DNA from: Parasponia andersonii
Taxonomy: Eukaryota > Streptophyta > Magnoliopsida > Rosales > Cannabaceae
Direction of reading: 5' to 3'
Assembly: GCA_002914805.1 (NCBI GenBank)
Contig: JXTB01000109.1
Span: 727,074-791,073, forward strand
Length of the DNA: 64,000 nucleotides
Positions 34,380 through 47,900 of the stretch are shown in pieces (the stretch's first letter is position 1; each line of letters starts with the position of its first letter). The translations under genes were made by a program, and so were the position numbers. The notes beneath the pieces are model-generated. The model was not told the DNA's origin, did no database searches, and saw nothing but the letters and a program-made list of their open reading frames with translations.

Positions 34380-35160
34380 TTTCATTTTAAAATTAATTTA
34401 ATTTATCCATAGTTTTATGAAAACTGATAGATTAAATTTTAAATTCAAACTTTTAAAATCCTTATTAAATTTGAATTTTTGAAATTTAAATTGATAGGAT
34501 ATTTTAATTTGAATTGTGGATATGATTGATATCCATAATATCTTAATTATTATTTGAATACCTATAGATATTTTAAAATAGAAAATTTTAAAATTAGATA
34601 TTATGAGATAATATCCTTTTAGTTTTAAATTCAATTTTGAATAGATATTTTTAAAACTGATTATATGATAGTTGGTAATCTATTTTTGAATTTTAAATTT
34701 ATTTAAATTCAAATTAGAGATATTGTAGGAGATTTTATTTGTAAAATCTTCTATCTTTTAAATTTTGAATTTTGTGAAGATTTGAAATTTAAATTTAAAT
34801 CAGAATATTTTTTCAAATCTTCAAATTTGAATTTATAGTTGGTAGATATTTAATGAGATTAGATATTGATTTGAATTTTGAATTCGAATCTGACAGGATA
34901 AGATAATAGAAGATATTTAAGGAAGTTAAATTCAAATTAAGATTTCAAAAAGTTGAAATTTAAATTTGAGATATTTAAAGAGATTTAATTAGCTAAATCT
35001 TTTATTTAAACTAATTAGATTTTGTGAAAATATTTTCTAATTTAAATTTTAAATATTATCTTCCATATTTAAATATTTAACATCATCTTATCAATTAGAA
35101 TTATTTAAATGTTAAATAATTTTTAGTTACCGGAAATTAATAAATCATTAATAATTAATT
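34380..35160. repeat. AAATTT-rich low-complexity tract in copia leader
   Basis: Nearly 800 bases made of short words such as GAATTT, AAATTT, ATATTT and TTTAAA with almost no C or G, directly downstream of the GC-rich block. No gene. Confidence 0.6.
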
Positions 35161-35457
35161 ATTTATCTGCTTACTACTTTGGTATTATTAAGACAATGTT
35201 ACATGCATGTCTAATAATTAAGTATTATTACATGATCTTTAGTAACATGTCATATAGAAAATTAGAGCTACTCTCATGCAAATATGAACATACTTACATA
35301 ATTGATTTTAGGTTACTAAACTAGTTAGATAACTGGGTAAAATCTATAAATCCCTTATTATAAAATATTGAGTAGGAAAAGGTGTGTGATATCTATGGTC
35401 TCCATTATTGGTTCGTTATGTATTAGGATGGGTCTTGTATCAGAATCTTGCTGAGCT

Positions 35458-35756
35458 CCCATAGGAGGGTTGTTCGTCTGGGTAATACTCGTAATAAACT
35501 TCTAAGTATAAGGTACTAGGTTGACTATATGAGGCTGATCGCCCGTAGGAGACGGTCTTATATAGAAAGCTTAGTTACCGAAATAATGGTTAAACACTCA
35601 ACTCGAAACATTAATATCCTCCCATAGGAGTTCTTATTAATTGATTAGAGGACCAAAGAGAATGGTAGTTAGAAATATGGGATAAAAGTTATCTGTTTAT
35701 TTACTAATTGAAATTGTTTCAGTTTGACATACTGATTGCATGACTTCCCGTAGGAG
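35458..35756 (+). repeat. Four CCC(A/G)TAGGAG boxes in the copia leader
   Basis: Exact boxes at 35458-35467, 35542-35551, 35621-35630 and 35747-35756. Those at 35458 and 35621 are also small hairpins (CTCC-CATA-GGAG). They lie just upstream of gag, in RNA that would be packaged. Confidence 0.75.
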
Positions 35757-38700
35757 GCTTGTAATCAGTGGTAGATTAAATTACCATGAATATAAGTGAT
35801 AGTCTAAGGGATACTTCACTTGCATATTGTATGCTTAAATAATTTATGTTAATTATTCGAAACATAATAAATGATGTTTGCTTATACGTGGAATATTTAT
35901 TTATATTTCAGTAGATATGGCACTTAATCCCTTATCCACTTTACTCACACAAAATAAGCTGGACGGTGAAAACTATATAGACTGGAAATGTAATCTAGAC
36001 ATAATGCTTACTGATGATAAACATAAGTGGGTTCTCACCACTCCATGTCCTGCTCAGCCAACTGAGGAATCCACCAACGATGAAAAAATCTTATATGATA
36101 AGTGGAAGTAATCTGATGAGATGGCTAAGTGCTATATTCTTGGCTCAATGAGAAATATATTGCAACAACAACATCGTGGGATGGATACTGCTGTTGACAT
36201 TATGTTGAGTGTTGACGAAATGTTCGCCAGTCTCGGTCGTCAAGCCAGAAATGAGGCTACAAGTGCATTTATGAATCTTCATCAAAAGAAGGATACTCCA
36301 GTTCAGGAACATATGATGAAAGTCATCGCATATCTTAACGAACTGGAAATCCTTGGAGCTGAAATTGATTGTGACACCCAAATTGACATGGTTTTGAACA
36401 TATTGTCAGACACCTTCAATCAATTTAAGATTGATCATAAATTCGCCGGAAGGATTATACTCTTACTGGCCTGATGAAAGATCTATAAATAACAGAAAAT
36501 ATTCTTAAGAAAAATAAGTCGAGGTTAGCTGAGGCTAATATAGCCCAAGCTAGTTCTTTCAAACCTAAGTCGAAAGGCAAAGGTAAGTGGAAGAAAAAGA
36601 CTCTTGCTTCTCTGGCTCCAAAGAAAAAAAAAGGCCAAGAAGGATGCCAAACCAAAAGGAAAATGTTTCCACTGCAGTGAGGATGGACATTGGAAAAGGA
36701 ACTGCAAAACTTACCTAGCCCTTAAAAGGGAAAAGGACAATGGCAATGACAAACAAGGTAATGACAATTTGTTATTCATTGAGGCTTGTCATGTGGTTAA
36801 TTCTATCGATTCTTAGATCGTAGATTCGGGAGCCACTAAACATGTTTGTAATACTTTGCAGGGGTTCAAGGAAACTAGAAAGTTCGCTAGTGAAGAGTTC
36901 ATGCTGCGATTGGGAGATGGCTCAATAGTTGAAGCTCGTGCAATGGGAGATATTTTTTTTGAATTTCGATGATTTTAGGTTTTTAGAAATAAAGAATTAT
37001 TATTACATTCCGGTGTTTAAACAGAATTTGATTTATGTTTCCTGTTTAATGAGACAAGATTATTCTATTCATTTTGACAATAAAGTTTCTATTAGAAAGA
37101 ATTAAAGTCTTATTTGCATTGGTACTCATAGGAGTAATCTTTTCTTTATTCAACCTAAAAGTATCTTATTGCACAATCTTGAAAATGTTTCTGAACATAT
37201 AGAATCTAAACATAAGAAAGTGAAAGTGAGTACTAATGATGAAACTTATCTCTGGCATTTCAGACTCGGTCATATTAACCTAAACAGAATTCAAAGGTTA
37301 GTTAATGATGGACCTCTAAATTCGTTAGAAGTCAAACCATTACCAGCTTATGAATCCTGTCTAGAAGGTAAAAGGACTAAAAGACCATTTACTAGAAAAT
37401 GTCTTAAAGTTCAAGAATGTCTTGAGTTAGTACACACTGATGTCTGTAGGCCCTTGAATATTCAAGCACGAGGAGGATTTGAATACTTCATTACGATTAT
37501 AGATGATTATTCTAGATTTGGTTATATTTACCTAATGCAACACAAATCGGATTCTTTTGAAATGTTCAGAGAATTCAAAGCGGAATCTGAAAAGTAGTTA
37601 GGAAAGAACATAAAGACTCTTCGATCTGATCGAGGTGGTGAATACCTCTTTGGAGAATTCTCTGAATTTTTTATAGACAATGGGATCCTATCCCAACTCA
37701 CAACACCTGGTACGCCTCAACTAAATGGTGTTGCTGAAAGAAAAAATAGGACACTTTTGGATATGATTAGGTCGATGCTCAGTTATTCACAATTACCCGC
37801 ATCTTTTTGGGGTTATGCCTTAGAACTATGTACCTGCTGAATAGAGTTCCTTCTAAGTCAGTACCTAAGACTCCATTTGAACTATGGAAAGGACATAAAC
37901 CTAGTTTGCGTTATATCCATATTTGGGGTTGTCCAGCATACATGTTGAAAGGGAAAACGACTAAGTTGGATCACGATCTGAATTGTGTCTATTTGTAGGT
38001 TACCAAAAGGAACTAGAGGGTATTATTTCTATAGTACTAAAGAAAAGAAAGTGTTTGTGAGTACAAATGCTACTTTCTTGGAAGAAAACTATATGAAAGA
38101 TTTCAAGCCCAAAAGTAAGTTAGTTTTACAAGAATTAATTGATGATGTTATCAGCCCATCCATAGAAGATAAAATAGAGAAAGCACTTAGAAAGATAAAT
38201 CACTTGAAACTCAACAAACATCGGATCCTCATCGTACTGGGAGAGTTGTGAGATAACTTAAAAGATACTTGGGAATAGGAGAGTCTTGTGACCAAGAATC
38301 TGATCCTTACACCTATAATGAGGCAATGGATGATGTTGATAAACTTCTCTGACAAAAGGCAATAGATGATGTTGATAAACTTCTCTGACAAAAGGCAATG
38401 GAATCTGAAATAGAGTACATAGAACTTGTAGATCCATCTGAAGGGATAAAACCCATCGGGTGTAAGTGGGTCTATAAGAGAAAGAGAGGAATAGACGAGA
38501 AAGTGGAGACTTTCAAAGCAAGGTTAGTTGCAAAGAGTTATACACAAAAAGAAGGTATCGACTATGAAGAAACCTTCTTTACTGTAGCTATGATCAAGTC
38601 TATTCACATACTCTTATCCATCGCTGCATCTCTTGATTATGAGATATGGCAAATGGATGTGAAGACTGCATTCCTGAATGACAATCTTGATGAACGTATC

Positions 38701-39484
38701 TATATGATACAACCAGAGGGATTCGTTGAAAAGTGTCAAGAAAGAAAAGTTTGTGAACTTAAAAGATCTATTTATGGACTCAAGCAAGCATCTAGATCAT
38801 GGAACATAAGATTTGATGAAGCAATTAAGTCTTATAGTTTTGAACGAAATATAGATGAACTTTGTGTCTATAAAAGAATTCAGGATAACAAAGTGATTTT
38901 TTCTGGTACTGTATGTTGATGATATTCTAATCAATGGGAATGATGTTGGATCATTATCATCAATGAAAGTTTGGTTAGTACAACAATTTGATATGAAGGA
39001 CTTAAGTGAAGCTTGCTATGTTCTAAGAATACAGATTCTACGAGACAGAAAGAACAAACGCATAGCTTTATCACAAGCTTCATATGTAGACAAAATACTG
39101 GTAAGGTTTGCAATGCATAATTCTAAGAAAGGTTTAACACCCTTTCGTAAAGAAATTACTCTGTCTAATGAGAATTCTCCTAAGACAGAAAAAGAGAAGG
39201 AACAGATGAGGAATATTCCTTATGCTTCGGCAGTGGGAAGTCTCATGTATACCATACTTTGCACAAGACCAGATATTTGATATGCTGTTGGGATTGTAAG
39301 TCGTTACCAATCTAATCTAGGACTTGAACATTGGGGTACAGTCAAGCATATTCTAAAGTATCTTCAGAGAACTAGAAATCATATGCTTGTATATTCTGGA
39401 GAAGATCTAACACCTGTTGGATATACTGATTCGGATTTTCAATCTGATAAAGACTCTAGAAGATCAACCTCTAGTTCAGTCTTT

Positions 39485-39877
39485 NNNNNNNNNNNNNNNN
39501 NNNNNNNNNNNNNNNNNNNNNNNNNNNNNNNNNNNNNNNNNNNNNNNNNNNNNNNNNNNNNNNNNNNNNNNNNNNNNNNNNNNNNNNNNNNNNNNNNNNN
39601 NNNNNNNNNNNNNNNNNNNNNNNNNNNNNNNNNNNNNNNNNNNNNNNNNNNNNNNNNNNNNNNNNNNNNNNNNNNNNNNNNNNNNNNNNNNNNNNNNNNN
39701 NNNNNNNNNNNNNNNNNNNNNNNNNNNNNNNNNNNNNNNNNNNNNNNNNNNNNNNNNNNNNNNNNNNNNNNNNNNNNNNNNNNNNNNNNNNNNNNNNNNN
39801 NNNNNNNNNNNNNNNNNNNNNNNNNNNNNNNNNNNNNNNNNNNNNNNNNNNNNNNNNNNNNNNNNNNNNNNNNNNNN
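39485..39877. other. Assembly gap (393 N) inside the copia element
   Basis: It covers the rest of RNase H, the polypurine tract and the start of the 3' LTR. Confidence 0.99.
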
Positions 39878-40685
39878 TAAGTGCCGTAACTCAAATTTCT
39901 AATTTTACTAATCTAGCACTATTGTAGAAGACCTTAATCCTAGTGATTAATGAACTTACTTTCATGTATTTTATCTTTTTGAGTTACTAAAGGACTAGTT
40001 CCGAATTATGCTTTGAACTCCGATATCTTGGAAGATAAGGTATATGAAATGTGTAGAACGTTTTTTATGATGGACACCATGTATATGATGTCACTTTGAG
40101 TTTTTTCAAGTACTTAGATAATATAAACCAGGGCTCTGCTATTCACTATGTGAATTTGACTGTGTTGGTATAAGCAGATACAAACACCATAGTCAACTAT
40201 TATCCATTAGATGAAAAATGGTAACTCAAAAGTAAATATGTATTAGAGGGGTAATACGGTAATTTTACCCTACTGGGATGACATTGCATTGGGGGTATGT
40301 CTACAGGTATAGTATATGCTAAATGGATCAAGCTAATTAATTGTTAATAAGTTTCACAAAAAATAAATGACATTTAGTCCAAGAGTTCAATATTGGGCCT
40401 ATAGTGGTGTGCCCCAATGTTAATGGACAAGGTCCAATCATAATTAAGAGTTAATTATGATAGTGGGTATATGGTTCATTGGAGCTTGGGCTTTATGGAT
40501 CCATCTGGTCCCCTGTCTAACTCAAATTAAAGCTCAATAGTCATTTGATGATCAGTTAAATCCAACAAGCCCAATAAGCCTATTAGGATTTACTAATCTT
40601 TCTATATTTAAGAGAAAAGTTCTCTAGCAACTAGATACAAGTATTACACGTGAAACACCCCTTGAGAAGAGAGTGTCACATGAAA

Positions 40686-40726
<41 letters not shown>

Positions 40727-41097
40727 AGAGAAAATCGACCACTACTAGGGATTCACTGTTCTTGGTGTTTCGGTCATCCCGGAGAAATCGGTTCGAGAAG
40801 ATTGTCTTGTTGTTCATCTACGGATCTCTTTGTTGGGAATCAAGAATGTGACCACCCACCGGATTAATCAAACGACTTTCGAGAATAGACAGGAAGACGA
40901 GAAGATTGTGGAGCGAATCCGGCTATTGTTCTTGTCTAGATCAAGAGTTAATTCATGTTAGATCACGAACATTTTGTAAAAAGAAAAATTTTTTACGACC
41001 AATTCCGCTGCGTTTTTTGATTTTACAAAATTATGGTATTCTTGAAAATAATTTTATAAAAATATTTTCCGAAAATTTATTTCAATAAACACCAGTA
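39878..41097 (+). repeat. 3' LTR of the copia element (5' part lost in gap)
   Basis: Colinear with 32256-33459 of the 5' LTR. Its (GA)n tract (40690-40727) is expanded compared with the 5' copy. It ends ...AATAAACACCAGTA and is followed by TATAT. Confidence 0.85.
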
Positions 41098-42383
41098 TAT
41101 ATTTCAATTCGCATTTATAGACCTCAAAATTTAAATTTTACAATATCATTATATATATATATATAGAGCATGGATGTAATCCCATTCATATTTTGACCAC
41201 ACTATTATATTCTGATCAATATAGATTGGTTAAAATATAATTTATATTGGCCAAAATATAAACTGACTGTTCAGTTGTCATATATATATATATTTAAACA
41301 ATTAATTTGATAGTGACAAGAAAGATCAAAGATATAGATCAGTGGGTCATGGAAAGCCATAGTTAATTATTGTTTATACATAAACTGACCTTTTGAAAGC
41401 GGTGGTCATTACATCTAAAAAAAAAAAAGAAAAACGGTGATCATTAGCAATTATATACTACCAAATACTGATAGCACTATTTTAAGTAGTAATAATTCAA
41501 AAAGTGATAATTAGTATGTAGAGACCATAGCTGAGCATTAAATTGAAGTAATTGAACAGCATGCAATTTCAGGTAATCAGCCTTCCAAAAACTCCTCCAC
41601 CGTTCTTCTTGGTGAAGCCTTATTATTACGTCTCTTTCTCTTGCTAGATCTGTTCACATGGATAACAAAAACAAAGTTTGTTCATTGTATAATATATGTA
41701 CATATATTAGTATATGTTTTAATATATAAGTATTTTTTTTATTCAACAGTACATCAATTTTGACGGTTAAATATTAATTAGGTCAAAATTGATGTATTTA
41801 TCCATAATGAATTAAAAAAAATACATATTAAACTAGTTCTCATATGCATTGATGTTCATTAATAATCCATTCAAAATATCCATTTTGCTCATTATAAATC
41901 GAACTTTCCTAGCTCTTTTCCTGTACGATAATCAAGTATATTTTTCACATAAAACAGTATTGTAATATAGCGTCCAATATATATATACATAGTTGCATCA
42001 CAAATTGTCAAATGTGATGTCAAATAATGGTGAGCAACACAGTATCATATTCTCCTATGGAATTTAACAGTGTTTGATGGAATGAAAATCACGTAGATCT
42101 ACATTATTGGTGATAAATACCATCATTTTTAAGGTTTTCATCACATGTCCAATTAATAGTAAAATTTTATCTTTAAAAAATGCTTTCTTTCTTTGGCACT
42201 ATTATTATTTTCTAATGCTACCATGACACCTAGCTAATTATCATTAAATAGATTCTTTAGTCCTTGCTCTTGTTTTACGGATGTACTTACTCATATAGAC
42301 ATGTAGATATAGTAGATCTAGATTTAAAGAATATATTTTAGTTAAGTACATACATCTTTTTAAAATCTATATGTGAATTGAAA
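41098..42383. other. Intergenic AT-rich sequence right of the copia element
   Basis: No supported gene. A 14-bp perfect inverted repeat, ACATCAATTTTGAC at 41751-41764 and its inverse at 41782-41795, could form a hairpin and is shared in part with 22805-22825. A short stretch at about 41575-41650 (minus) has coding-like wording. Confidence 0.35.
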
Positions 42384-43025
42384 ATTTTTGGTTTTTTGTG
42401 ATCTTGAACTTTTCAAAACGAGACAGTTTGATCTTGAATTAAATAAATGGCTTAACTAATCCTTAAATTTTTGTTTAAATGATAATTTAATCTAAGTATA
42501 ATATTAGTTGTACTAAAATTTGTACTAAATTTTTAATATAAATATATATAGTATTTGAATTGTCACTATTTAATTAATATAATAAAAATTATTATAAATA
42601 AATTAATCATATTCACTAATTAAATATTACTAACGTGTGTTAGTATTAAAAAATTAATAAAATTTTTAGTACACATCACATTATCCTTTAATCTAAATCG
42701 CTAACACTGTAAAAGTTTAACAAAATTATTATGTGTATATGTTAGAAATCATAAAACTAAAATAAAATTGAAAAAAATTATATAAATGTTAATTTTTTAG
42801 CAATTTTATCATTTTCAATTTCTTTTTATATATTATGTCTTCCTAATTTTCCCTTGGAAATTAAATTTAGGCTTCTTGAAATTTAAATCTTCTACTAAAT
42901 GCTCTAGATGTTGTGGAACCTGAATTCTGTCCAAAATATTATAATTTTATAATTATCACTTTATCCAAAATTCAAGGACTGGTTGAGCCATTTATTTAAT
43001 TCATGACCATTAGAGCCAAAAACCC
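42384..43025. mobile_element. Non-autonomous DNA element with long terminal inverted repeats, about 640 bp
   Basis: The two ends are inverted copies for roughly 100 bases. TGAATTAAATAAATGGCT at 42435-42452 is matched perfectly by its inverse at 42986-43003. Both ends also share TTTTTGG at the outside and GATAATT further in. There is no coding capacity. The outer wording (TTTTTGGCTCTAATGGTC on the right end) fits Mutator-type MITEs. I could not read a clear target duplication. Confidence 0.6.
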
Positions 43026-44928
43026 TTAAAAAAAACAACTACGCATATATTTAATTCTCTCTCTCTTTCTCCTAAGGGCCGCAAATATTTCTCTCTTATA
43101 CTAAATTAAAACATACTTGTAATGGCAATCAGTTTTATTGACAGTCTAAACAACTTGATAAAATTCGTAAAGATTTTTGTGTTGTTGTGCGTTTACAATA
43201 TCCATATCTAGCTCTGTCTCTCTCAATATATATTTCCATATTTTATATTTATATATATGTATGCTATGAACATGCATATAAAGTGAACAAATATTAAATA
43301 ATCTATTAAGGCATGGTATTTTTTTTGGTTGAAAAAAAATAAAAGAAATTACTATTGATTTTCCTAAGAAGAGGAAAGAAAAAAACGAAAATTATTATGT
43401 AGATGTAATAATATACAAAGTAGTTTTAATATAGTACATATTAATTTAACACTCTTATCTTTCAATTATATCCTCGTTTTGGTAAATAGGTTAATGGATC
43501 CAAATCACTCGGTTTTGTACTGAGCTCTAGTAAATATGGGCATTTTTTTTCTTCTTTTGTAGGGCCAATATCACTAAACTTACCCATAGTAACGATTTAT
43601 ATTCCATGTGATGACCAGATCATGACTCATCATACTAATACCAACTTTAACTAATGGTGCTGCAATTAAACGGTTACTATTAGATGTAAATTTATCATAT
43701 AAGAAAACTTAGATTTTAAGAATGAAAAGACCGTTCTATTTATGGAACGTCCAAATTTAGAAAAATAATAAAGAAGGCGGGGGGAATTCTAAAACAAAAC
43801 TCAAGATTTTTTACTAGAGATTATTGGGAAATCTTGGATTTATGGCAGTGGATTAAGAAAGCCTAGCTAGTGGTGGTGGGGCGAGTGGGAGCCATTTTCC
43901 CCTTTCAACTTTTTGATTTTTTAGTTTTTACCTATAAATTTTTGGGAGATTCTATTATATGAGCAGAACATTTGCCCCTGGACTGCTGGATCCATATCTT
44001 ATGACTGGTATGGAAAAAATTCACCCCGATCTTACATACACTTATATGCACAGATTTTTTTTTTTTTTTTTTTTTCACTTGATATAGAAATTGGGAGAAA
44101 GTGAATTCTTCGGTTTGTGAAAAATCATTTTCTTCTTCCAATGTATTGCTACTCTCTAAAGCCTCCTCTCTAAAAAATGCATCAAAATGTTCACTAGAGA
44201 GGAAGGAGGAAGTATAGGTCATTAATCCATAGATGAATTAAATTAATTTCTACCGAACTTGTAAGAATTGGAAGGGAAAAAAAAAAACCCCTCTAATTTT
44301 GGTAACTATTTTTTTTTTCCCCCCTCTTTTGAAAGCTAATTACCCCTCATTTTGATTAATTGAAACATAAATAGGGGCAATAAGTTAGGAGTACAAATTA
44401 AAACAGATTGGGTATTTCAGTCACCTTTTGAAAAAAAAATCAAGAAAGATGAACAATTTGAATATTAAATCCATGGTTTGTTTGCAGAGAGATTATGAAG
44501 AAAAAGAAGGATAGGTAACGAATTTTTGACACATCCATGACGATTAAGAAGAATAATCCTTGTTGATGTTTTTCATATGTAAAAGCAGAATTATGAATTT
44601 TACTTTTTTTTTTTTTGAACATCTAAATAGGCCAATTTACTTCAATCGTGAACCTCTTCCTAATACAACATTTACCACTCGTTCGTGTCTATAAAATTTA
44701 GGAGAGTTCAACCACCTATTTTTCCGTCCAAAAATTTGTGTTGTACGGAGTTAACAAGCCATGGCCAGCAAGCTTAGCATAAACGAATAGATATATATGG
44801 ATTATGATGGAAATGACAAGAAAATACAAATAGATCTCATGAGTTAATTTGAATAATAAATGGTCAACAACCATTTCCACGATTTTAATTAATTTGAATG
44901 TAAATTGCTGCCTTAACCTGCAAAAGAA

Positions 44929-44959
<31 letters not shown>

Positions 44960-47900
44960 TAAATGTTACATAATTATTATTACTGTTTTAACTTTTATGA
45001 CTTGTATAGATCTCATGAATGTTAATGACATGCCTGATGCTGCAAATAAAAAGAAATATGTCATTAATATTTTGTATGTGAATTCCTTGCTAAATACAAA
45101 GGTCACGATCTGTTTGCCATTATTAGACGTTTGGTGATCATTATTCAGTGGACAGAACGTGGAGTTTGTTATTATGTGAATGCATGATGGAGAAATAAGT
45201 GCTCAGATTTTGCTCTGTGACTGGCAAATGTCAATTAATTACTACTGCTCCTCATAATCAAATAGCATTTCAAATATGAAAAATTATTAGACAAAATTCA
45301 GACTCTTAAGGAATGCTGAGAGGCTTATCTCCAACAATATTGTTACATGCACCAACTTGTTTCATCAATTACTTTTATTCGAAGTACTAACTGATCAACG
45401 AGTTTTTAAATCACATAATTTCTTTGTATGGCTAGAAAATTGTTGCATCACTTGGTGTATGATTTTAATACCAAAATTAGTATCGCTAAAAATACAAGAA
45501 AACGAATTATTGAAGACCCTTTCTTTTTGTTTCTGATTTTGAATTATAACTTGACTTGGCCCCTACGAGCACACTAGTTAGTAGAGCTCGCGATGTTATT
45601 ACAGGGGAGGATCTTGGAAGATTTAATAATCGATGATTCTTATCATTTATGTCACCACTGGAAATCCAAGACTATGATTTTTAGTAATTTTATATTGAAA
45701 TAGCAAGGAAAGAAAAAGAGAGTTTTTCTTTTTTATTTTAAAATTGTGGGTCTCACCACTAAAAATATATTATATTATATTAAAAAAAATAGTGGGTTTC
45801 ACAATTCATCCCAAACAATGCCTTAGTTGGACTCCAAATACACTTAATGGTGTCACTCGTGAGCTATGTAGATGGGCTTGTGTCATATTGAGGTATCACA
45901 TCCCCAGTTTTGGTTTCTATTTTTATGGACAAGAGATGTATTATGTGTGTTGTACTCTTTTGTTCCTTTACTCTCTTTGTTCCATTTTTTTTTTTTTTTT
46001 GGGTGCTTTTCTTTCATGGTCGGCTATTCTAGATTTTATTCCTCCTTTTTTTTTTTTTTTGAAGCTAAAGAAGAAACAACAAAATAGGAGTGGAATGCCC
46101 ACATGATAGCAGGACCATTTCAATGAAACAAACACTAATTTTCATTTCTGTGGTAGAAATGCACACATGGAGTGGATTGGATTCGACCTGATTCATATCC
46201 AACTTATAGATTTAGCGGGTGCAATTGCAAGAACTTGAATGATGAAAACCAAATGTCTCTCTTGAAAAAATTTGTGACGTCGACAGGACATCGGCCTAAT
46301 CCAAAATTTTCTTCGGTTTAAGGGAAAGTTTAGGCGAAAAGATCATGTCAACATTAGTTTTTTGAGCAACTAATGAGAGTATAGCAATATTACCATTTGA
46401 ACTAAGAATTGCTAATATGAGAGGACAAAATTTAAGCATAAAGGAGCAAATATATTACCTTTAGTTCATGCTAAAAGCTACACAAATATATTTCTTTCTT
46501 CAAAGAAAATGAGCAATAGAGATTCAAATATTTCTCTGCTTTGGCTGTTTAAAAAGTATATCTCTGGAAAACAGGAAAATCCCATTTTCATGTCTTAACT
46601 ATATATTTATATATATATATATATATGGTTAATATTTAGAATACTAACTATTAATTATATTATATTTTTAATACCAATATTGGGGTATGTGATTTGTTAT
46701 TATGCAATCACTATATTAAAACTTATTACATATAAATTCAATATTATTATCAATTTAATAGTAAAAAATGTTATATGTGTTTTAAGTTGGAACCTAGCAT
46801 TATATGTATAAATATATATATTTAATTTTTTTCAATAATTTACTAATATTGCGAACTCCATTGATTCACCTGATTCAATAAATGATTACTCAAATTCAGC
46901 TCTTCTGATTAAAACATCCAGAACAAAAAAGAAAAAAAAATTAAGGCCTAGTCCCAATTCATCAGATTATAGACTTGACCTTTGAAATTAATTTGTCAAT
47001 TCAGAACCATTAATGCAAGTAGAAAACAAACCGATATAGTGGATGGACAATATGAGGTCCCTACTATGTTCTATTATCTATGTTAGCCTATGGTGTTTTA
47101 TCTACCACAAGGGCTAATCTACGATGCTCATAGGAGGATAGTCATTATAGGATTGAATTATTAAACCTATAGTTGTTAGAGAATGGCGAATGTGTTCAAA
47201 AAGCTTAAGCTGATAAGAGATGAGATAACATATATGATATCATACTCAAAACACCATTAATTTAACTAAGCTTGGATTTAATGAGCCTCTAATTAGTCCT
47301 TTTTTGCAAATTCTTTTGTTACCAGATAATCAGACATTGGAAAAAGAAGAAAAAAATATGGTATGATTGGATGGACTTTTCTAGGTTCACTCTCTTTAGT
47401 CTTGATTTCTAAAGCTTATTGAACACTATTATATCCAATCATCTTAATCTGATAGGGGAAGAGACAAAGTCCTCTCAATAGTCAATAAGCTCCAACGGTT
47501 TCATCTCATATTTTAGCTGCCAAAATTACTATAAGAGATGGTGATTTTTTATTTAATTCTCCAGCGGCTATTTAATGTTAAATAATTTGTATAGTTTTTG
47601 AATACTTTTGCCACATGACAGTCAAGTTTATCCACATATGCTTTTGTCCATTATTATTTCAGATGTTATTTAAATTGGTCATTTTGGCTTCTTTCATCTG
47701 TTTTCGTCTTTGTTGACCTTGAGAAGAAGAAGCTCTTTGTCAATAATAAGATATAATAAATTATGACTTGTTTTCTCATAGATTCCATCCAAGCCGTCTC
47801 TTTTTTTTCCCTAGTGGGAAAATTTCATTAGATTCCATCTTTTACTTATTCTATTACAGAGAGAACTACAAGAACACTAACAAGACCCCAGAATAGAGAT

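Larger units (their letters stand above)
31809..41097 (+). mobile_element. Ty1/copia LTR retrotransposon, degraded, about 9.3 kb with gap
   Basis: Parts in order: 5' LTR 31809-33459, Met-tRNA-type primer site TTGGTATCAGAG (33461-33472), a very long leader (33473-35916), gag from about 35917 (M-A-L-N-P-L-S-T-L-L), CCHC knuckle CFHCSEDGHWKRNC near 36665-36706, protease motif V-D-S-G-A near 36820, GAG-pre-integrase/HHCC and integrase core around 37240-37990, reverse transcriptase from about 38400 (W-Q-M-D-V-K-T-A-F-L and a YVDD-type site near 38910), RNase H start near 39380, gap 39485-39877, then the 3' LTR to 41097. The order gag-PR-IN-RT-RH defines copia. TATAT flanks both sides (31804-31808, 41098-41102). 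Roughly 27 differences in about 315 aligned LTR bases by eye (8-9 percent), mostly transitions, suggest an insertion some millions of years old. Multiple breaks, at least eight or so, make it an inactive fossil. Confidence 0.88.

Noticed and set aside
43932-44222. 96-codon minus-strand open frame with acidic N-terminal half
   Set aside because: Runs into a poly-Lys from a homopolymer, and there is no partner exon nearby.
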